This document shows positions 36,854-48,302 of a DNA stretch of 64,000 nucleotides, one piece after another. The translations under genes were made by a program, and so were the position numbers. This stretch comes from Diploscapter coronatus (lineage: Eukaryota > Nematoda > Chromadorea > Rhabditida > Rhabditidae). The notes beneath the pieces are model-generated. The model searched no databases. It saw only the letters and a program-made list of their open reading frames with translations, and had not been told where the DNA came from. Each line of letters starts with the position of its first letter. Position 1 is the first letter of the stretch. The stretch is taken from positions 24,141,201 through 24,205,200 of the forward strand of contig OZ038422.1 in assembly GCA_964036155.1 (NCBI GenBank). Direction: 5' to 3'.

Positions 36854-39333
36854 CTGGAAAATCGCCAGAATTCAGAAAGTCAAGGTATGCGATGCTTTTC
36901 AATGTAATTAAAATAAATGTTTTCAAATAACAGTAATCATTTATTTAAAAAAAAAAAAAAGTATGTTTTAAATGATAATTACTGTAATACCGTTCGAAAA
37001 TGAGCATGAAATCGTCGTTTTTAGACAATGAATAGCTTATATTCCTTTGAAAATTATTTCAATCTTGAAAGCAGGGCTGCCCACAGGTACAGAATTTTTT
37101 CTTAATTATTGGGAAAAAGACAGATAAAAGGTGTCAATATTTCGGATTTAATACAGATACATGTACGATTTTTCAATACCTGTGGGCAGCTCTGCTTGAA
37201 ATGAGTAATTGTAAAATTGATCGATTTCAGAATCCTGAAAAGCGAAAGAAACTCATCGCCAACCTGCATCCCGTCTATCGGCCCTTAGCCTTGGGGTAAT
37301 TAACTTCGGTTCAATTTACCAATTATCTCTGAAATCATAGATAATTGCTATAATTAGATAGGATAATTAGTTAGAAGATGGAAAATCTGATCGAGCTCAG
37401 GGCCATTCTTGTGAGCCTTGAAAACGACAGCTGTTGCAGCATTAGAGAGAATGAAAACTGCGATGAGAAGAGAAAAAGATCACTGAGCTCTGAAAATGAA
37501 TCTTTGAATCCGGTGGAAGTATAGAATTTTACGGAACTCGACGAAAAATTAAGAAACCGTCATGACATAATTTTGATCATGGTTGCTTTAGACTGGTGTC
37601 TTCATAAATAATATAATTGGACTGACTTATGAATTATTTCAAGCAGTTTTCCCCTTTCTATCCTTCAATATGAAAATTAAGCATGATAAAATTAGTGCAA
37701 TCTCGACACGTCCTGTATTGAAAGCTATAAGTTGGACTTCATATTTTCCAATTTCAGTTTTCGAAAACGATGGATAGTGAAACGAAGTGTGGCGACGAGA
37801 ATTCGCAACAGAACGCTGTACTATTTCCCGTTGCCGAGAGTCTTTCCCTGGTAGGAGTAAAAATATGAGAACTTCCCTGAAGTTTAAATTTAGGCACTGT
37901 GAAGTCTGCACTTTGTCGTCGAGGTTTTATGATTTTATCGAGAACCACCCCTGTCCGAAGAAAAACGCTTCTAGACACATACAGGACTTTGCTAATGGTA
38001 GGATACTTTGACGCTTTTATTGAGTCTTAACTGGCTACTACGAATAATGTCATTTTGTTCTATTTCATCATGCAAAATCATGAAACATGAATGAATTTTT
38101 GCCTAAAACTATTACTCACATCTTGTTAATAACGATACTGGAGGTTTTGATGCAGTAACTGAAAACTTCTGTAAAATAGTACAAGTACTGTTTCAGAAAA
38201 GCGCATCGCTCATTTGGGATTCCGTAGCAAGGCAAAGGACGCATTGGCTGTGATGGAGCGAGTCCCCAATCCACAGGTAACTTGGAGCATTCATACATTT
38301 AGAAATAGCATGATGAAGTCCAGCTTTTCTTTATCCTCTCCTAACTCAAAGTGCTATTTCATGGAGTTCAAGTAGTCTTATTATCTCAATCCTCAGGCCA
38401 TTCGACTGTCATTTGCCTCTCCGCTCGATCGATCCAAGTCCACGCCCATCGAGAATATACCACAACTCAGCATCACAACGCCTTTGTCGGATAGGTAAAT
38501 ATTTAACCCAAGCATCTTACCGAAATAGCATCACATGAAATTATATAAAACGGCAAATTATTCAGAAAGATGCAAAAACGATGATGTAATTTCATTTTAT
38601 AATTTCAGACTTCACATTGCTTTGAACTCGAAACCGAAGGCCGTCATCGTCAGCAATTTCGCGCCGACCAACGAAGAATACGAACAAGTGGCTAGTGAAT
38701 CGGTAATTTAAAAATCGTGATGATCAATTCGCCTAAAATTTTTAGGTAAATCTTCTATCCAAAGACAGCGGAAACGGGCATATTTGCATGGAATGTCGGA
38801 CGATTTTCGGCAGCTACGCGGATTTCGACAAGCATCTGACGGAGACAGAATGCGGCGGAAAGGAAGAGCCGAAATCGATACCGGTTGAGGTAGTAGATGA
38901 ATTTTCACGCTAGACAAGTAGTCCTACTTTCGAATTATGACTGATAGTGATAGCGTCGGTGTCACTCGTTGAAACATGAAACATTCGCAGTTTATTTTAC
39001 TTCAGTCAACCCATCTTTATCTTCAATTTTTATTGTATCCTTCGATATTTATATAACTGATGTTTTTTTGTAAATGAATACACATTTCAGACTCGCCATT
39101 CCGGCACGATTCCTTCGTCCTGCATTTACGGTGTTCGAAGGCAAAAGGCGGAAAATAAAGACTTGGCCGAAAACGCGAAGGAGCTTCGATTCTGTACACT
39201 GTGTTTTAAGGACGGATTTGCAACGGAGCACGAATTCCACGAACACCTCTTCAATTGTCCCGTGAGGGAACAGGAACGGCAAAATGAATTACTCAAATTC
39301 TGGGTCCAAAAGCATACTCAGAAAATAATTTAA
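36810..39333 (+). CDS. zinc-finger-like nuclear protein, 331 aa
   Basis: Exons 36810-36884, 37231-37295, 37758-37850, 37894-37997, 38197-38276, 38397-38494, 38609-38702, 38746-38889, 39091-39333; all junctions in phase. The N-terminus is very basic (KVKNPEKRKK, FRKRWIVKRS). Three cysteine-pair segments look like zinc-binding fingers: CEVCTLSSRFYDFIENHPC, CMECRTIFGSYADFDKHL and CTLCFKDGFATEHEFHEHL. Spacing resembles degenerate C2H2 or C2HC fingers, suggesting nucleic-acid binding in the nucleus. I do not recognise the family. The first exon is the least certain part, because it overlaps the ZIG-like signal-peptide exon on the other strand; all downstream exons are well supported. Polyadenylation signal at 39524-39529. 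Confidence 0.7.
37064..37202. mobile_element. hAT-like MITE in intron 1 of the zinc-finger gene
   Basis: An element of 123 bases (37072-37194) has inverted ends CAGGGCTGCCCACAGGTA and the complement of TACCTGTGGGCAGCTCTG, 17 of 18 bases matching. It is flanked by CTTGAAAG (37064-37071) and CTTGAAAT (37195-37202), an 8-base duplication with one difference. Termini beginning CAGGG with an 8-base target site duplication are typical of hAT transposons. It has no coding capacity. Confidence 0.75.
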
Positions 39334-39523
39334 TTTTTTAAAATTCAACTAGATTTACCGGAAAACTCCATTACTTTTCCTGGCAGAATATCATATTCTA
39401 TTTTATGTGAAATTTAAAATGGAAGTCCTATTTTATCTTTTTTCTTACTTGCAATCGGGAATTATTATCATTTATCGTTCGTTTAATTTAGTTAAAAGGA
39501 ATTACCTAGGATTTTAAAACTTA

Positions 39524-39529
39524 AATAAA
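39524..39529 (+). terminator. AATAAA signal of the zinc-finger gene
   Basis: Located 191 bases after the stop. The convergent leucine-rich-repeat gene has its own hexamer in complement at 39619-39624. Confidence 0.45.
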
Positions 39530-39715
39530 TTTAAATACCTCATAATAATTTAATCTAATACTTTTTCAGAATGTTTTAATCTTTCATCAAACGACGGTTT
39601 TGTAAGTTGCGGGTAATATTTATTGTTCAACGATAACTCTGTAGATCAATATGTAACATCTTTTTGCAAAATAAATACTTACAAAATTTACACTATTCTT
39701 GCACTTTATACAAAT

Positions 39716-40450
39716 TTATACAAAGCTATCTTGGCTAATCGAGCCTTCCAAAGAATCACAACTATCAATACTTTCCCGGAATTTCGAAAGCTTCAACCCA
39801 TTGAAATATTTCAAACTCGGCAAGGAACTAGTTATAGTGTCCCTAAATTAAGTTTAAATAAATTGTTAATTAAAAGCAGGCTTTTCACTGACTTGATTTC
39901 CTCGTATTCCAAGAAATCTTCCTTCGCACAAACGGGATTTCCAAGGATATCAAGCGATTTCAGATTTGGAAATGATTCATTCAAAATCTTAACGAATCGA
40001 TTCACATCTTTAACCTGAAATTTAACACATTCTTTAAAAGTTTAATTTTAAAAAATCCTCACTCTATTATTCCTCAGACTTAGCGTTTTAACGCTTTGGA
40101 ATTTCACTCCCTCGAAAGCTGATTCATCTAGCCTATTGTTATCCAGATACAAATGCACAATCTCATCACTCAATCGAACAATTTGCACGGACAGCTTCCT
40201 GAATCGCTAAATATTTTACAAGAAAAAATGAGTCGGTGAAAAATATTGATAAGTTTCGAACCAAACTTCAAGAATTTCTAGAACTTGGAAAACGGTTGAG
40301 CGAGATTTTAGCTTTTAACTAAAATTACCTAGATCGTCCATTAACAGAGCTAATGGTTCTTGATTCCGGATGATAATAAATAGCAGAATTTTTAGAACTC
40401 AAAGGCTTGTGATGGCATCGACTAGCGCTAGCAACTCGTATCGACATCAT
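39716..40450 (-). CDS. small leucine-rich-repeat protein, 168 aa
   Basis: Exons in transcript order: 40450-40329, 40198-40063, 40014-39893, 39842-39716, all in phase. After a 40-residue polar N-terminus come LRR units: IVHLYLDNNRLDESAF, SVKTLSLRNNRV and LKSLDILGNPVC. They end with an LRR-cap (EYEEI ... LPSLKYFNGL) and a short polar tail. This is the SDS22/LRRC-like cytoplasmic LRR type used for protein-protein contacts; the overall shape recalls LRMDA-type proteins but I cannot assign orthology. Two adjacent ATGs (40450 and 40447) begin the frame. Confidence 0.7.
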
Positions 40451-41826
40451 TTTTGTAGAAAGTAGAGTTTGCTGGAATGCAATATCTGTTACAATTTTGG
40501 TAAAGTGAAGAGCATAATAACGTTTCGATTACGTTTCAACGAAATTGGTGATTTTGGAAGATAGATTCGTGGTGAGCTCATGAGCAGGCTCAAAAGAACT
40601 CCAAAAAAACTTGAACTTGAATCGTACAATGAGAATTATTGTAAGAGATTTTTTAAGATACGTTTCAAAAGAATGATATAAAAATTAGATTTATGGCTGT
40701 TAGTTGTTCGTAGTTTGACTAACGCTAAAACTACATCCAAAATCATAAAATACTTTACATTATTTTCATAAAACATATCAATCACGAAATTACGTATCAC
40801 TATCATGAAATTTTATGGTTAATAAAATGAAACCAGGTTTTGACTGAATTTACCATGCTATCACGCTTATCAAGCTCGGCAAATATTGTCCTCGAAGAGC
40901 AAGAGAATATTCTATGCAAATAAAGTTCCATCTTTAAAATTGCCACGATAAATTCGGCATCAAAATATTTTTTGGGCAACAGTAAAAATGGAAAACAATG
41001 GAAAGAATTTACGAGAAATTGCAAAACAATGAAAAAATGACTCGAGAGGCTTTCAAACAAGTGATTTTTCCCGTTTGATATTGTTTTCTCGAATTTGACC
41101 CGAGCAATTTTTATCAGACGCAAAAACTGGCTGATAAGATACCAGATCCCGTTCCATTCTGTACTAGCCGAAAAATTTAATGGCGAAAGATCATTAATCT
41201 AATATTTTAGCATAGGCAAAAGAAACTGGCTGAAGAATAGCCAGGAAAAATCAAATAACAGCAAAGGTTAACTAATCGCTGAGTTGCAAAATTTAGAGAT
41301 TACGTGCTAAGATACAAAATCGACTAACGAGCAATTCGAGTGCAAAAATGATGAGGATAATAAATTTTGAAACATTCTCTTAAGTTGTTATATGAATTTT
41401 TAGAAATTTCACAAGAAAAATACTCAAGAAAACAACAATGCTGCATCAGAAAAATAGATAAATCAACAACACGAAAATGCAGCGGTCTGGAAATGGTTGC
41501 TATATGAAAATACGAAAGACTGGAAATAAGAGGAAGACAGAAAGAAGGATCGAGAAAGAATGAAAACGAGGAGAAGACAGAATATAAGAGAGAGGAAAAT
41601 CTAGAGGTTTCCAGAGAAAGAAAGGGAAAGAGAGGTAGAAAGATGCCTCAAATATACGCGTTCGAACTTTTGGTGGTTTGATCTCTACGTACTGCCAGCT
41701 TTATTACTTCGACTCGCAAAATATTCAGAACTTCGAAAACTAACTAAGTCTAAACAACTCTGAGATCAGTGTCATGCCTTGTCTTGCCTTCTGTATTTTG
41801 ACCTTAGAAGTTAAGGGTGATGTTTA
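40451..41826. promoter_or_regulatory. intergenic region with a GA-rich tract
   Basis: 1.4 kb upstream of the LRR gene and downstream of the lipase gene, both on the minus strand. A purine-rich tract at about 41520-41650 (repeated GAAAGAAGG/GAGAGG-type runs) resembles the tract upstream of cdc-42 and may mark a promoter. A 106-codon ORF at 40803-41123 has no splice or family support. Confidence 0.35.
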
Positions 41827-43173
41827 TCAATGAGATTGAATTGACGTTGCGCATTTGTGAATATTACGTCGTCGTGATTGCCGTTCATCTGAATTTTTTG
41901 GGTTTGTGCCCTTAACAAGATATGAATGGTCAAAACTTTTCAAAACATAATCCATAATTTCTACAATTCCGTGGTTATTTCTGGATAAGTAAGAAAATGT
42001 CCTGGATACGGTCAAAGTATCTATCATTACGTTTTCTTCGAGAGCATTTCTATCAACTTGAAATTCCACCTCATATCCGGCGTCCTGGCCATCGATAGTA
42101 GAAGATAGTTCTCCGCAAGCGTTTTTATATCCGACTTTATCATCTCGTGTTCCATAGATCGTGAAGACGTACTTTCCTTCGTACTTTCTCCTAATCAAAA
42201 GAATTATCATCCAAAAATCGAATAGAAAATAACTTGGAATTGACATCCCGAATGAAAGCTGATCGACATGATAGGCCATTGATGAAGTTACACGCTCCCG
42301 GAAACGGGAGTACACACAAGAGAGATCCACGATTTGCTCCTGGAATGTGAAATTTCAAACCTCCTATGAAATTTCAAAGCTACCTGCAACACCAAGAAAA
42401 GTGTCGACTAGTTCTCCAATAGGAGGTCCAAGATTTTCGCCGGTGTCAACGCATTTTCCGCCCATCAATGCCGGGATTTTTTTATTTTAAGAAAAACAGG
42501 AATCCTCGTACTTTTCGAGCTACAGGAGATCCTAGCGAATATCCAATCACATCAACTTTTCTCTGGGTATAGGCAGCAACGACTTGGATCATCCAGCGGA
42601 CCTTAAGTTTTTGAAATCTATTTTAACAATTTTCGACTAACACAGCTACAAATCATTTATACAATCCAGTATCACTCGATCTCGCAAAACTTATAACCTA
42701 CTTGCTTGATGTATTGACATTTCACATCTACTAGTGGAGCAAGAGTCTTCCCGCCATCACCGTAAGTCGTGGCATAAACTGTTTCTTCCTAATTAACCCA
42801 TTGATTATCAGTACCTAAGATTTAGTTAGGTCAATTAACTCACAGTCCAGCCCGTATTTAACAAATGCTTCCGATGGCCATCGAAAGTGCCAGCTGTGTT
42901 TGTGATGCCATGAACCAAAATCACGGCTTGTTTCCTAAAGTTCTTCGAAAACCTTGAGGATGTTGATGAAGGATTACTTTGTCCTAGAGCCAATTACATG
43001 CTTCCCACCACCATACGAACCCGCACCTCCTAAATAGGCTATGACCTAATCCAAGAATTAGGGGGTAACTTACCGAGATCTTGTCTTTCCAATTGATTAG
43101 CGACACCTTGACCGTAGTTCTGGACAAGAAATTGACGAAAAGTTGGAGAGAATAGGGTATTGACGAGGAGTAG
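41827..43173 (-). CDS. secreted class 2 lipase (EstA/lipase-related), one defective splice site
   Basis: Exons in transcript order: 43173-43074, 43029-42978, 42934-42844, 42788-42702, 42601-42512, 42471-42384, 42339-42234, 42190-41827. The reading shows VILVHGITNTAGTF near the oxyanion hole, ATTYGDGG, the nucleophile elbow GYSLGSP, GGKCVDTGE, a cysteine-rich lid and RDDKVGY, a pattern shared with nematode lips genes (bacterial EstA-type fold). A conserved NHG near the C-terminus probably carries the catalytic histidine. The N-terminus is hydrophobic and probably a signal peptide, but no in-frame ATG precedes it in the first exon; an ATG followed directly by a GT lies further upstream. The intron 42472-42511 ends in CG instead of AG. 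The product is probably an extracellular or lysosomal lipase, or a recent pseudogene if that splice site is truly dead. Confidence 0.75.
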
Positions 43174-44339
43174 CTGAATTTTTGAAATAGGTTTTAAAAT
43201 TTTCGAGTTTCATTAAATTTTCAGAAACTTCGTTGGTTGTATAGTTTGCATGTTAAAATACCATTGATAAAAAGAAACTATCCCAATCGGACCAATGAGA
43301 ATGAAGCTTTTACAAATAAGTCGCAAAATTTTCGGTTTTCAAAAAAATTCTGGAAAAGTTACTGGCTTCACAGAAGAGGGTTCGAACTTCTAATTAAAAA
43401 AGAAACAAATCCTGACTTGATGAATGAGAACGACGATTTGGAAAGGTTGCCACATGCCGAGTAACCGATAGGTCGTCAAAACAATGCAACAACATTTGGG
43501 TAATCACTTTCTAGGGGTATAATTTTTGTGATATTCTAGCCAGTTTTTCCTGCCTATCGTTCATCGTGTCGTGACTGACTTCATTCAGTCGAAACATCAA
43601 TGAATGCCTCTTGGCAAGTGAAAGGCACTGCCCAATTAGGCAAGGAGAAGAACCGGATGTATTCGGTGAAATAACAAAAGGGAAACTTTTTGATTAGTAA
43701 AACATTAACCCAATCGTGTATAGCAATGACTCAATAATGTCATTGTTCTTGGAATTTGATCAAAAGTGGGCACGATCAAAAGGACTTTTTTTTACAGAAA
43801 CGGTCATTTTTAGTTTTAGAAAAATAGCGAAATTGTTGTAACAGAAAAATGTGGTTACAAGTAGGTTCAAAAATTATCCAGTATCGTTTTGTTAACAGAT
43901 ATTTCGCTGTATTGTTAATTGAACCGAAAATGAAGAGAAAACTTTGGAAAAAGAGAAAATCAAGGTTATTTTTGCAGTATCAACTCTTTTGCAAACTCCA
44001 TGCACCCATCTTGCATTATTCATCGTTCAATCCACTCCCCTTGGTTTTATTTTTTAAATCCAAATTTTCTCGATTTTCAAAAATTTCCTCGGGAATTTTT
44101 CAAGATTCCTAATTTTTCTTAATTCCTGGAAAGTTCGCTCACTATCGATTTTGAAATTTCATTAGCTTTTTATGAATAGTGTTTCTAAAGAAAATCGGTG
44201 AACTTTTGAAAATGTTAAAAATTAAAATTCTCTTGATTCTCACTTTTTCGTGAATTTTTTTTTGCCAGTTTTGATTTTTTTCTCTTCAGTTTGTGCTAGT
44301 CAACTTTGTGTGCGCGTGCAGCGAAGAAGCGGAGAAAAG
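43174..44339. promoter_or_regulatory. divergent intergenic region, lipase and NADAR operon
   Basis: 1.2 kb between divergent genes; it should contain both promoters and possibly the first lipase exon. ORFs at 43237-43464 and 43849-44112 have no support. No other feature is seen. Confidence 0.35.
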
Positions 44340-47300
44340 ATGTCCGATCCGGCGACTCTGAAGAAAATCGAGGACAAAAAGAAGAAGGCCGAACAGAAAA
44401 AGGCTGCTCAGCTTCCTTTGGTGAGGAAAATTGAGATTTGGAAATTCGGATAAAATAAAAAAAAAAAAAAAAGCATTTTGCAACATTCAGACTATTAACT
44501 CCGAAACTGCAATTTTTCCAAGATTAATGTGTTAATTTCGGACTTACTTGTATTTCCCAAGAGAGTTTTGAAATGGAAAAATATGAAAATTAATTTAAAA
44601 TTCCAGACTGCGGCTGCCCCGCAGCCATTGGGGCTGACGGGCGTAGCGCCGGGCACCACGGAGATCAAGCCGCTTAGCCAGACAACGCAGGGTCACGTCC
44701 CCATTCCCAAACCCAAGCCCGCGGTTAGTGAGGGAGAAGAACTTGAAAATTCGAAGTTCTTTATTTTTTCCTGGAGAAATAAAGCCTTTCTTGGAAAACG
44801 AAAATATACAAAATTATCAGGCCTGTCCAAGATTCACTTTTTTTCTGGGGCGGGGACGAGTCCAAATTTGAAAATTTGAGACGGGAACGAAAAAATGGGC
44901 AAAAATCTGGGACTGATAAATCTTGAACAGACCTGCAGTTTATTTATTTTCTAAAAATTCTAAAGTTTGAGAAAAATTGTAAAATTTGAGGACTTCACGA
45001 AGGACACGGTCGGGGGGAACAACTACACGTCGTTCGAGAAAGGGGGCAACAACGGCAACGAGGCCAACAACAACAACAACAAGAACAGTGATAGCAATGG
45101 CAAGAAGCCCTTCTATCCGAGACGCTCGCGCTATAACCGCCCGCAGCAGCCCGCCAAGGCCGTCCCCAAGCAGGAGGTCGCCAAAATCGACCTATTGTAG
45201 TACTCGCTCAATTTTTGAGAAGTAGTATGGGGCAGAAAAGAATCGAGCGAATACTCTAATATAGGGCCCAAAATCTTTGAAAACTACAAATTGGAAAAAA
45301 GTTAAAACTAGATTGAATTTATTTATCAAATTTCTAATAAAAATCAGCTACGAGAATGATATGAAAATTGGGAATTAAAAATGATTGGATTTTTTAATCT
45401 TCAGTTTTTGATTATCAGATTTTTATGCTTTCTCGAATTGCAACAAAAAGACTTGGAATATCATGAAAAAGTAGAAGACTGATTTTCTAAAGGGAAATTA
45501 AGAAAATTGCGGTTTTTAAAAATAATTTCTTTGCAGGTGGCAGATCTGCCCCTGGAAGTGGACACGGTGGATTTCAAGATCGACAAGGAGCACGTGATCT
45601 GCTTCAGCGGCTTCCAGCACTGGCTCTCCAACATGTCTCCGGTAAATTAGCATTAACCTATAAAAAAATTTCGAAAGTCCTAACAATGTACAGGATTTTA
45701 TCGATGCCTTGTATTTCCGAAAACTTGAAAGAAAATCAATACCAAATCATTAGCTTTGATCTAAATCGCCACTTCTTGGAAACCTTGAAACCTATTTTTA
45801 TTTCGAATTTTCAGTCTCCGATCACGATCGACGAGGTGACATATCCTTCGGTCGAACACTACTATCAGGTAAATTTCAATCAAGAACTGAAAACATGGCA
45901 AGTTGTGTAAAATTCAGATAAACTGCTATTTTTCTTATTCCAAAAAAATGAAACCGATTATGTAAATCTGAAATTATTAAGGAGAAAAAAAACTTTTTCA
46001 GGCATGCAAGGTCTACCTGTTGGGCAATAACGACCTGTCGTCTAAGATCTCGACGGTAAAGAACCCGCAGCAGACGAAGAGCCAGGCCAGAAAGCTGCTC
46101 AATGGAATCGCCACTAAGGAGAAGGTCGAGGAGTGGAAGATGAAGGACGCTCCCAAGATTCTCCAGTACGCACTCAAGGTCAAGTTCACTCAGGTAAGCA
46201 TCAGTTTTGGATTTAAAGAAACCAATTCTTTATTAGTGAAAGGAAAAATAACATGATATTTTTGAATGGGTGAAGTTAATTGAAGGCACTTTTCAAGAAA
46301 GCTTTTATAACCTTACCTTTTCTTTAATAGACTAGAATCTCTTATAAATTTGAACATTGCAATTTTCTGATCTGTTATTTGATCATCAGGCCAAGAAATT
46401 CTAATTTCCGAGTTTTAAATCCTTTTTCTCAGAACCCTGAGCTGAGGAAGAAGTTGCTGGAGACGAAGGACGCGATTCTGGCGCACGCGTTCAAGAACGA
46501 CTCCGTGTTCGCGACCGGCTGCGGGGAGGCAGATGTCAAGAAGTGGGCCGAGGAGAAGTCCGGCGAGTTGGTCAAGGTAAACTGGATAAAAAATGGCCTA
46601 TTGTAGTTTCCACTGGGAAGACGGAATTTCGATTACGACAAGTTTTGGAAGAAAAACTACGATTTTGTAAAAGCTGAATACCCAACTCCATCTTCTAATC
46701 AGCCTTGGTTTTCAAGATTTTCTCGAAGACAACAAGAAGGCTTGGAAAAGATGATGGAAGTTACAATGGACCAAAAATTAAAATATTCCCAACTACGATA
46801 GTTTTTTTTTCGAAAAAGTATATAACATTGTTCTTTTGAATAAAATTACGGGATTTCAAAAATATTAGAATACGATAATTTTTTTTTGCAGATTCCGGTG
46901 GACTTCACGGAGGACCCGGACAAGTTCAAGTACGTGCCGCTTGTCGGACAGGGCAAGAACCTGCTCGGATTCATCCTCATGAGGGTACGTCAATTTGCGA
47001 TATTTATAGCCACTTTAAACCACCAACACGCCGATTGCTTATTTTTGGATGAGTTGTGATTTTGCTTTCTTTGAAGCATATTTCGAAAACAGAAGGAGTA
47101 TTGTATTTTTGTTTGTTGATAAGATGTCAGAATTTGGAGTTAAATGAAAAGCGGGGCGCATGAACTAGCGCTTTTATAAGGATTACCTAGATTTGATTTC
47201 TATTTAACTTATTTAAAGTTTGAAAATTGAAAAAAATCCCAGCGAAATTTTTACACTTACAGATCCGAGCGGAGATTCGTCAGGAAGACGCGGCGAAGGC

Positions 47301-47421
47301 GGAGGGCGGAGCCGAGTCCACTAAAGTCGCGGAGAGGGAAACGAAAGGCTTGGACAAAGGCAAGGCTGACGAAGCCGCTAAGAAGTCCGACAACACCGCC
47401 ACTGCTGCTGTTAAGGCATAG
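44340..47421 (+). CDS. NADAR-domain protein, about 376 aa
   Basis: Exons 44340-44420, 44607-44723, 44991-45176, 45537-45641, 45815-45868, 46002-46193, 46433-46576, 46892-46984, 47263-47421. The N-terminal third is low complexity: a lysine-rich start, a Pro/Ala segment and an Asn/Gly-rich stretch (NNNNN). From about residue 130 it is a NADAR (YbiA/DUF1768) domain: ICFSGFQHWLSNMSP, YPSVEHYYQACK, NPQQTKSQARKL, FKNDSVFATG and GQGKNLLGFILMRIR. NADAR proteins are N-glycosidases; bacterial members act on riboflavin intermediates and some remove ADP-ribose linkages, but the substrate in animals is not settled. The C-terminal tail is charged and repetitive. The end of exon 3 is uncertain: the donor at 45177 (GAG|GTCGCC) keeps frame, while reading through gives a stop after five more codons. 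First gene of a probable operon. Confidence 0.85.
44818..44935. repeat. 118-base inverted-repeat element in an intron
   Basis: CAGGCCTGTCCAAGATT at the left end is matched in inverse by AATCTTGAACAGACCTG at the right end (15 of 17). It lies in intron 2 of the NADAR gene. The CAGG start resembles the hAT-like element at 37072, but the flanking 8 bases match only partly. Confidence 0.5.
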
Positions 47422-48302
47422 ACATCAGGGAAAGTGAAAGAGGAGGAAGGTAGTTTGAAAAATTTTGGGACATTTTGATTCAACATTTTTGATCGAATAA
47501 TTAGTTGAGTCGAAATGCTCTATAAAGATTGAATTATTCAGTAGGCAAGCTTTTTCACTCATCCTTATCTTATTAATCTATCCAGGTTTTTTCTCTCAAA
47601 AATGAGAAAATAATGAGTGAAACATTTCTTTACTATTTGTAAATGTCGTTCTTTTTCAAGATAATGAATTTACATTTTACAATGAACGATATTTCTTTGT
47701 TTGTTTCTGTTTTTTCTAGTTTAAAGATTCTATTTTCTGCCTAAAACTAGTTATTAGTTCCTGCTTTCAGACACAATGCTCATTTATTCAATTTTTGGAT
47801 TTCCATACTCTGACCTTTTCTAAAAATGGTCCAGTATAGTTTTCCAAATGCTTTTTTATTTTTTCGAGTAATCATTCCCAGATTTTGTTGTTTGTTTTTT
47901 AAAGTTCTGAACAAAAATTCCAAAGTTTTTCGCTCAGAATTTTATTATTGTTATTTTTTGACTTGATGATTTTTGTATTCTTTTCTCAAATCCGGGTCCT
48001 AAATTATATCCATTTGGCTATTGTTATCAGTGCAAGACATTTTTTGTAATAAAATCGTTACTGGTGATTTTATCATTCTTTCGAAAACGGGTTTCGAGAC
48101 CAATCGAGAATATCTAAATTTTTCATTGATATATTTGCGAAGTTTTGAGGCGTATTAAAAGAATTCTCTTTTTTCCTACTTCATTGGAAAAGTAGGCGAT
48201 TTCTACAATAAAACGTTTTCTTTATTACAGTAGATATACTGTGAAAAGGCGCTCTATTCTTAACCCGTAATTATCTTCAATGATGTTTTGAATTCAGGAA
48301 GG
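47422..48302 (+). other. long 3' UTR or intercistronic spacer of the NADAR gene
   Basis: No coding potential. AATAAA hexamers lie at 48048-48053 and 48207-48212. The second is 85 bases before the AATTCAG acceptor at 48297 that precedes the next start codon, which is the spacing expected between genes of a nematode operon. Confidence 0.5.

Noticed and set aside
42187..42252. Continuous lipase reading through a hydrophobic stretch (a possible membrane segment)
   Set aside because: A 43-base intron (42191-42233) removes it and restores the family pattern RDVNSK then RKYEGKYVFTIYG in the correct phase, in place of an uncharacteristic hydrophobic insert.
43849..44112. 87-codon plus-strand ORF upstream of the NADAR gene
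   Set aside because: AT-rich, no splice support, and not connected in frame to the well-supported start at 44340.
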